This document shows, piece by piece, positions 59,378 through 64,000 of a stretch of DNA of 64,000 nt (within the stretch, counting starts at the first letter, position 1; every line of letters begins with the position of its first letter). Position numbers and translations under genes: made by a program. Location of the stretch: NCBI RefSeq assembly GCF_009707955.1, contig NZ_WMDQ01000009.1, forward strand, positions 218,800-282,799, written 5' to 3'. The stretch is from Flavobacterium sp. LC2016-13 (GTDB lineage Bacteria; Bacteroidota; Bacteroidia; Flavobacteriales; Flavobacteriaceae). Below the pieces are notes generated by a model, which worked only from the letters and a program-made list of their open reading frames with translations, was not told where the DNA came from and searched no databases.

Positions 59378-60424
59378 TTAAATATTTTTGTTAATTAAGT
59401 TGTATTTTATCATACTGTCTACTGCTGACAGAATAGTAGTTTCTTGTGTTGCAATAGGTTTCCAGCTCAGAATATTTTTCGCTTTAGTATTGCTAATATT
59501 TCGGTTCATATTTAGAAATACTATGCCTTCTTTTGCCTGTACATTAAATATAGCTCCTATTTTGATGATCCAGTTAGGAAGTATTTTAGAGGAAACTTTT
59601 TCTGCGATATTTGGTCTTTTATTTTTTAAAAGAATTGCAATTTCAGGTAAAGAAATTTGCCCGTCTGCAGATGCGATGAAACGTTGTCCGTTAGCTTCAG
59701 GTGTAATCATAGCACGGATATGTAAATCGGCTACATCTCTTACATCTACAATATTCAATGGAATATTTGGAACTGCTTTCATTTTTCCGTTTAACAAATT
59801 TTCAAGCAACATAAAACTACCCGTAATATGTTCATTCAATGAAGGTCCCATAATAGCGACTGCGTTTATTGTTGTAAATTCTAAATTGGTTTTGCTGTTT
59901 TTAATATAATCCCATGCTGCTTTTTCTGCCAGTGTTTTTGATTTTTCATATACAGACAGCCCTTTCATATTTGGATTAGTCCAGTCACTTTCTGTGGTTT
60001 GGCGGGTTTTGTCAGTCTGTGAGAATCCTACAGCACCAAAGTTAGAAGTCATTACAACTCTTTTTACACCTTCCTGATTGGCAAATTTTAAAACGCGCAA
60101 AATGCCTTCTACTGCCGGACGAATGGCTTGGCTTTCGCTTTTTGGTTTTTCGAAAAAAACTGGCGAAGCAACGCTTAATACATATTTGCACCCTTTTAAT
60201 GCTGCTTCCCAATTATGGTCTTCCGTAAGTTCTGTGACCACAAATGAAAGATTGTCCAGATTAGTAACATCATTCGCTTTCAACACTGCAATTATTTTGT
60301 CTTTATTTTTCAGGTTGCGTACTGTGGTTCTTACCTGAAACCCTTTCTGTAAAAGTTGCATGATAATCTGCATAGCAACAAATCCGGTTCCGCCAGTTAC
60401 CAAAACGATATCTTTATTTTCCAT
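59378..60424 (-). CDS. NAD-dependent epimerase / dihydroflavonol-reductase-like extended SDR
   Basis: This 348-residue protein has the extended-SDR nucleotide loop VLVTGGTGFVAMQIIMQLL (about 5-24), the central SVASPVFFEKPKSESQAIRPAVEGILRVLKFA block and the catalytic Ser-Tyr-Lys (VVMTSNFGAVG, then LSVYEKSKTLAEKAAW). It resembles aldehyde/ketone reductases of the dihydroflavonol-4-reductase group. The substrate is unknown. It is the first gene of the operon with DoxX-like and AraC genes. Confidence 0.9.
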   Translation of the reverse strand: MENKDIVLVTGGTGFVAMQIIMQLLQKGFQVRTTVRNLKNKDKIIAVLKANDVTNLDNLSFVVTELTEDHNWEAALKGCKYVLSVASPVFFEKPKSESQAIRPAVEGILRVLKFANQEGVKRVVMTSNFGAVGFSQTDKTRQTTESDWTNPNMKGLSVYEKSKTLAEKAAWDYIKNSKTNLEFTTINAVAIMGPSLNEHITGSFMLLENLLNGKMKAVPNIPLNIVDVRDVADLHIRAMITPEANGQRFIASADGQISLPEIAILLKNKRPNIAEKVSSKILPNWIIKIGAIFNVQAKEGIVFLNMNRNISNTKAKNILSWKPIATQETTILSAVDSMIKYNLINKNI

Positions 60425-60600
60425 TTTATAAAAATTTATACTGCAAAGTTGGCGATAAAAGAGTAAATAAACTTTATTGAAAAGTCCAAATTCACTTTAC
60501 TGAAAAGTTCATATAATATTGATTTTTATCGAGAAATTGGTTTTTGTGGACATTTATATATAATTAAAATTTTATATATCCAGTCAAAAACAGCATTATA

Positions 60601-60638
60601 AAAAAAACCTTCAAAATCAATTGACTTTGAAGGTTTTT
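60601..60638 (-). terminator. Terminator of the DUF2931 operon
   Basis: AAAAACCTTCAAA (60603-60615) and TTTGAAGGTTTTT (60626-60638) form a 13-bp stem with A and T runs. On the minus strand it follows the DUF2931 array. The rest of the 313-base gap (60425-60737) contains the reductase promoter region and a coding-like remnant (60662-60737) just upstream of this stem. Confidence 0.85.
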
Positions 60639-60737
60639 AGTTTTGAAAAAATCTAAAGTTGTTACGATTCTTTCTCATTATCAATTTCGGCTTCTTCAGA
60701 CTTCGAAACATAATTTAATTCTTCTTTATTTTTTTCA

Positions 60738-61775
60738 TTAATTTTTATACATTTTTACGACCGTTTTTTCCAAAGGAATTTCTTCTCCTTCGCACTTTAC
60801 GGTAAAAGTTGTTGTTTTATACATAAAAGCAGGTCTAACTTCTATTTCGATATCCTTATCAGGATGATTTTTTTTCATTTTTTTAAAGGCTGCTACAATT
60901 TCTTCTTCATCAAATTTTGCTTCGCTATTGTAAATCTTAAAATAAAAAGAAGCATTCAACGGCAATGCTAAATGATTGAATGATTTTTTATTTATTACTT
61001 CTTGATAAATATTGTCTTCCTCGCCATTTATATATCCAACATAATAATGATTAAGTTTATCTTCTTTGTAAAAACTCATAGTAAAACGCCAATTGTATTT
61101 TTCTCGATAGGTATCCCAAATTCCATAAGGAATACCAGCCTTAGCAATCTTTTCTTGCAAATATTTTGGAACTAAACCTTTGTAAAATTTGTCATAAAAA
61201 GTTTCTAAATCTTTAAAGGCTCCTGGAACGGGAACAAATGAATTTACATCAACAAAAGTTTCTTTCGCTTGATAACGTGCAATCTCTCTACGATGTACAT
61301 CACCTGTTAAAAAAAGAACTACAATACCACCAGGCGCAACAGCTACAGTAATATGTTTGTAGGTCTCATGTATAAGTTTTTCTTTTGCGTGGTTCCAGTT
61401 ATAAAAGCCTTCTCGAAATAATTCTAGCATTTTATTTTGCGTAGTTTCGTCTATTGTAGCTTCAATATTCCAGAATTTTTTTTCGGCATAACTTACCCAA
61501 GTAAGCGAAAGTATGGATGGTATAATGTTACCTCCGGCTCCTATATCAGTGCCGTCGTATGACCAACCATCATCTTCGATACCTGAATTATGTAAGGCTG
61601 TTATAAATTTGTCTTGTGTAGCAAGGTATCCTTTATGTATTTCAATAGGGTAATCCTCGACAGACGTTACTGTGGCAGACCAGACAAAATCAGTTTTATT
61701 ACTCATCTCTTTTTCTTTGTTACAGGAAATAAAAAAGAGAAAACTACAAATAGTTATTTTAAAATATTTTATCAT
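60738..61775 (-). CDS. DUF2931 lipoprotein, type A
   Basis: This protein has 345 residues from the ATG at 61775. The signal MIKYFKITICSFLFFISC gives lipid Cys18. The mature part has the DUF2931 pattern: VEDYPIEIHKGYLATQDKFI, GGNIIPSILSLTWVSYAEKKFWNIEATID, the HITVAVAPGGIVVLFLTGDVHRREIARYQA block, and the tail MYKTTTFTVKCEGEEIPLEKTVVKMYKN. Its start codon overlaps the stop of the type B gene upstream (TAATG). It is the most downstream of four tandem members and is close to the A' gene at 62806. DUF2931 has no proven function that I know. Confidence 0.9.
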   Translation of the reverse strand: MIKYFKITICSFLFFISCNKEKEMSNKTDFVWSATVTSVEDYPIEIHKGYLATQDKFITALHNSGIEDDGWSYDGTDIGAGGNIIPSILSLTWVSYAEKKFWNIEATIDETTQNKMLELFREGFYNWNHAKEKLIHETYKHITVAVAPGGIVVLFLTGDVHRREIARYQAKETFVDVNSFVPVPGAFKDLETFYDKFYKGLVPKYLQEKIAKAGIPYGIWDTYREKYNWRFTMSFYKEDKLNHYYVGYINGEEDNIYQEVINKKSFNHLALPLNASFYFKIYNSEAKFDEEEIVAAFKKMKKNHPDKDIEIEVRPAFMYKTTTFTVKCEGEEIPLEKTVVKMYKN

Positions 61776-62806
61776 TATGCCTTGTTCTTCCACATTCTAA
61801 CTACTACTTTTTTTAATGGAATTTCTTCTCCCTCACATTTTACGGTAAACTCTACAGTTTTATACATAAAAGCTACTCTTGCTTCAATTTCTATAGTTGC
61901 ATCAGGATGGTTTTTGCTTATTTTTTTAAAAGCATTCAAGATTTCTTCACCATCAAATTCAGCCTCTGCATTATATAAACTAAACCAAAATCGACAATAA
62001 GAAGGAAGGGCCTTACTTTGATATAAGCTTAAATCTTCTACTTTTATTATTTCTTTTTCTCCGTTTACATATTCTGATTCCCTATCTAAACTTTCTTTAT
62101 CTGTTTTGTAAAAATGTAAATTAAAACGGTACTTGTATTTCGTTCTGTAATTCTTCCATAAGTTAACTGGAACGCCATTTTTTTTGATATATTCTTGAGT
62201 TTCTTTAGGGACTTCACTGTCATAAAAGAAATTATAAAACTCTTGTTGGGTGCGTTCATGAGGATTTCTATAAAATTCATTAGCACTTACAAAAGTCTCG
62301 ACAGCTTGATAGTGGGTTATTTCTGTTTTTTTATTTAACCCGGACAACCATAAAACAACTATGCCACCTGGTGCCAATCCTACGGTGATTTTTTTATAGG
62401 TAATATGAGACCATATCCCATTTAGGTCTTTATTCATATATCCTTCTTTAAACAATTGTTGTATTTTATCCTGAGTGACTTTATTTATTGAAGTTTCAAT
62501 TTTCCAAAACTTTTTTTCAGCATAACTTATCCATGTTAAAGATAATTGTGTTGGTATTTCATTACCACCAGAAAGTGCATCTCCATCATAATTCCAGCCA
62601 TCTTCAATAGTACCTGTACTTATAAATGCTGACATCATTTTTTTATCATTCCCTAAATATCCTCGATGTATCTCTATCGGATACATTCTTGGTGCCGTTA
62701 CAGCAACCCCCCAATTGAAATTTTCTTTGTTATTTGATTTTTTACTTTTCTCACAAGAAATAAAAAAGAGAAAAAAACAGAAACATACAATGCTATACTT
62801 TTGCAT
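61775..62806 (-). CDS. DUF2931 lipoprotein, type B
   Basis: This 343-residue protein has a lipoprotein signal (MQKYSIVCFCFFLFFISC, lipid Cys18). It shares the DUF2931 core with type A (YPIEIHRGYLGNDKKMMSA, GGNEIPTQLSLTWISYAEKKFWKIET, KITVGLAPGGIVVLWLSG) but differs in the middle and ends in KKVVVRMWKNKA, like the partial gene at the right edge. Both of its junctions are TAATG overlaps, so the array is translated as a coupled series. Confidence 0.9.
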   Translation of the reverse strand: MQKYSIVCFCFFLFFISCEKSKKSNNKENFNWGVAVTAPRMYPIEIHRGYLGNDKKMMSAFISTGTIEDGWNYDGDALSGGNEIPTQLSLTWISYAEKKFWKIETSINKVTQDKIQQLFKEGYMNKDLNGIWSHITYKKITVGLAPGGIVVLWLSGLNKKTEITHYQAVETFVSANEFYRNPHERTQQEFYNFFYDSEVPKETQEYIKKNGVPVNLWKNYRTKYKYRFNLHFYKTDKESLDRESEYVNGEKEIIKVEDLSLYQSKALPSYCRFWFSLYNAEAEFDGEEILNAFKKISKNHPDATIEIEARVAFMYKTVEFTVKCEGEEIPLKKVVVRMWKNKA

Positions 62807-63771
62807 TAATTTTTATACATTTTTACGACCGTTTTTTCCAAAGGAATTTCCTCTCCTTCGCACTTCACAGTAAAAGTTGTGCTTTTATACATAAAAGCAG
62901 GTCTAACTTCTATTTCAATAGTTGCATCAGGATGATTTTTTTTCAATTTTTTAAAGGCTGCCACAATTTCTTCTTCATCAAATTTTGCTTCGCCATTGTA
63001 TATTTTATAATAGAATCTAACATTAAGAGGAAGTGCTAAATGATTAATGTTTTTTTTAGCTAATTCATTTTCATTCATATAATTTGCTTCTCCATTAATA
63101 TAACTAACATACAAATCTGTGAGAGTATCTTCTTTATAAAAAAAAGTTTGAAAACGCCAATTGTATTTTTCTCGATAAATATCCCAAATGCCATAAGGAA
63201 TACCAGATTTAGCAATTTTTTCCTGAAGGTATTTAGGAACTGATTTCTTATACCACCAATCATAAAATTCTTGTTGATTATCGCCATCTGGGTTGTCATA
63301 AAAAGCATTAACATCAACAAAAGTTTCTTTGGCTTGGTAGCGGGCTACCTCCTTACGATGTGCTGTACCCGTTATAAAAATTACAACAACACCTCCTGGT
63401 GCAACGGCAATTGTAATATGATTATAAGTACTGTGTTTGGGAGCCTTTTTGACATTATCCCAATTATAGAATCCTTCTCGAAATAAAGCTAATATTTTGT
63501 TTTGAGTAGTTTGATCTATTGTGGTTTCAATATTCCAGAATTTTTTTTCGGCATAACTTACCCAAGTAAGCGAAAGCATCGTAGGTATTATATTACCTCC
63601 AGCGCTTATATCAGTGCCATCATATCCCCATCCTTCATCTTCTATTCCTGAATTATGAATAGCTGTTATAAATTTGTCTTGTGTGGCAATATAGCCTTTG
63701 TGTATTTCTATTGGATAATCTTCAACAGACGTTACTGTAGCTGACCATGTAAAATCATTTTTATTACTCAT
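62806..63771 (-). CDS. DUF2931 protein, type A', signal peptide out of frame
   Basis: The frame runs 321 residues from the internal ATG at 63771 (MSNKNDFTWSATVTSVEDYP). The type A paralogue has the same Met-Ser-Asn-Lys just after its lipid Cys. Upstream, from an ATG at 63839, an almost identical signal peptide (MIKYFNITICSFLFFISC) is encoded in another frame, because an A8 tract at 63775-63782 is one base too short. As it stands the protein would stay in the cytoplasm. The rest of the gene is intact and very similar to type A, which suggests either a switchable tract, a fresh mutation or a sequencing error. Confidence 0.85.
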   Translation of the reverse strand: MSNKNDFTWSATVTSVEDYPIEIHKGYIATQDKFITAIHNSGIEDEGWGYDGTDISAGGNIIPTMLSLTWVSYAEKKFWNIETTIDQTTQNKILALFREGFYNWDNVKKAPKHSTYNHITIAVAPGGVVVIFITGTAHRKEVARYQAKETFVDVNAFYDNPDGDNQQEFYDWWYKKSVPKYLQEKIAKSGIPYGIWDIYREKYNWRFQTFFYKEDTLTDLYVSYINGEANYMNENELAKKNINHLALPLNVRFYYKIYNGEAKFDEEEIVAAFKKLKKNHPDATIEIEVRPAFMYKSTTFTVKCEGEEIPLEKTVVKMYKN

Positions 63772-63774
63772 ATC

Positions 63775-63782
63775 TTTTTTTT
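63775..63782 (-). other. A8 homopolymer that breaks the A' lipoprotein frame
   Basis: On the minus strand the codons after the lipid Cys read AAT, then eight A, then GATATGAGT. With nine A the frame would join the signal peptide to the mature domain; with eight it meets TGA. The type A paralogue has 12 in-frame bases (AAAGAAAAAGAG) at this place. Confidence 0.85.
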
Positions 63783-63839
63783 ATTACAGGAAATAAAAAA
63801 AAGAAAACTACAAATAGTTATATTAAAATATTTTATCAT
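63783..63839 (-). pseudogene. Detached signal-peptide segment of the A' DUF2931 gene
   Basis: From the ATG at 63839 (TAATG overlap with the next gene upstream) the reading is MIKYFNITICSFLFFISCN, one substitution away from the type A signal. It then enters the A8 tract and stops shortly after. Confidence 0.8.
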
Positions 63840-64000
63840 TATACCTTATTCTTCCACATTCTAACTACGACTTTTTTTAATGGAATTTCTTCTCCCTCAC
63901 ATTTTACGGTAAAATCTACTGTTTTATACATAAAAGCTACTCTTGCTTCAATTTCTATAGTTGCATCAGGATGGTTTTTGCTTATTTTTTTAAAAGCATT
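63839..64000 (-). CDS. DUF2931 lipoprotein, type B' (partial, C-terminal end only)
   Basis: The last 53 codons of a fourth member are visible, from NAFKKISKNHPDATIEIEAR to VVVRMWKNKV. They are nearly identical to the end of type B (one change each at TVDF/TVEF and KV/KA). The rest of the gene lies beyond the right edge. It shows that an A-B gene pair has been duplicated as a unit. Confidence 0.9.
   Translation of the reverse strand, partial: NAFKKISKNHPDATIEIEARVAFMYKTVDFTVKCEGEEIPLKKVVVRMWKNKV

Noticed and set aside
1..64000. tRNA, rRNA, integrase, prophage or secretion-system genes
   Set aside because: No cloverleaf, conserved rRNA segment or typical protein of these groups was seen on either strand; small non-coding RNAs cannot be excluded by eye.

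Overview
The window is a 64 kb stretch of an AT-rich Bacteroidota chromosome, most likely a Flavobacterium. The reasons are the TonB-dependent receptor with an N-terminal carboxypeptidase-regulatory-like domain, the LytS/LytTR system with 2TM proteins, DUF2141 and DUF2931 lipoproteins, promoters of the Bacteroidota type (-33 TTG, -7 TAnnTTTG), absence of clear Shine-Dalgarno sequences, and spacers full of long palindromes. Gene order is dense and operonic. I see no tRNA, rRNA, CRISPR array, prophage or transposase gene.

Layout. 0-7.7 kb: the end of a DinB-like gene, then a TonB receptor, a DUF2141 protein, a secreted helical protein and a LytS-type kinase / four 2TM proteins / LytTR regulator operon. 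7.8-11.7 kb: heme A synthase, a small membrane protein, CCA-adding enzyme and, divergently, YaaA. 12-16.7 kb: a TetR-controlled tripartite efflux operon (tetR-tolC-emrA-emrB type) with a near-perfect operator. 16.7-17.5 kb: a lipoprotein. 17.7-26.8 kb: a complete tryptophan operon (trpE, G, D, C, F, B, A) with four extra genes inside it and a different palindromic repeat in nearly every longer spacer. The operon begins with a textbook-like attenuator: an 18-residue leader peptide with three consecutive Trp codons, a terminator, and a competing antiterminator. 26.9-31.9 kb: a secreted beta-helix-like protein, YceI, a nitroreductase, a MarR regulator with two palindromic operators, and GlpD.

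32.2-44.9 kb holds two blocks for sulfane sulfur handling (two YeeE/YedE half transporters plus a persulfide dioxygenase-rhodanese; then TauE, a Crp/Fnr regulator and a rhodanese). Between and around them lie an HD hydrolase, cytochrome bd oxidase (cydAB), an unknown gene/XRE regulator pair, a secreted TIMP-like protein and a Crp/SDR pair. 44.9-52.3 kb: GapN-type dehydrogenase, M1 peptidase, a TPR-like secreted protein, an esterase, an ACT-domain protein, a GNAT and a short secreted protein. 52.4-58.2 kb: an RND efflux operon. 58.2-60.4 kb: an SDR/DoxX/AraC operon. 60.7-64 kb: an alternating tandem array of DUF2931 lipoproteins (A-B-A'-B'), with a homopolymer frameshift cutting the signal peptide off A', running off the right edge.

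The most noteworthy items are the trp attenuator, the cassette-like structure of the trp operon (trpG sits between 27-bp perfect inverted repeats; an S23-like four-helix-bundle gene sits between trpD and trpC), the alternating DUF2931 array, the 2TM gene cluster between kinase and regulator, and several families of spacer hairpins.
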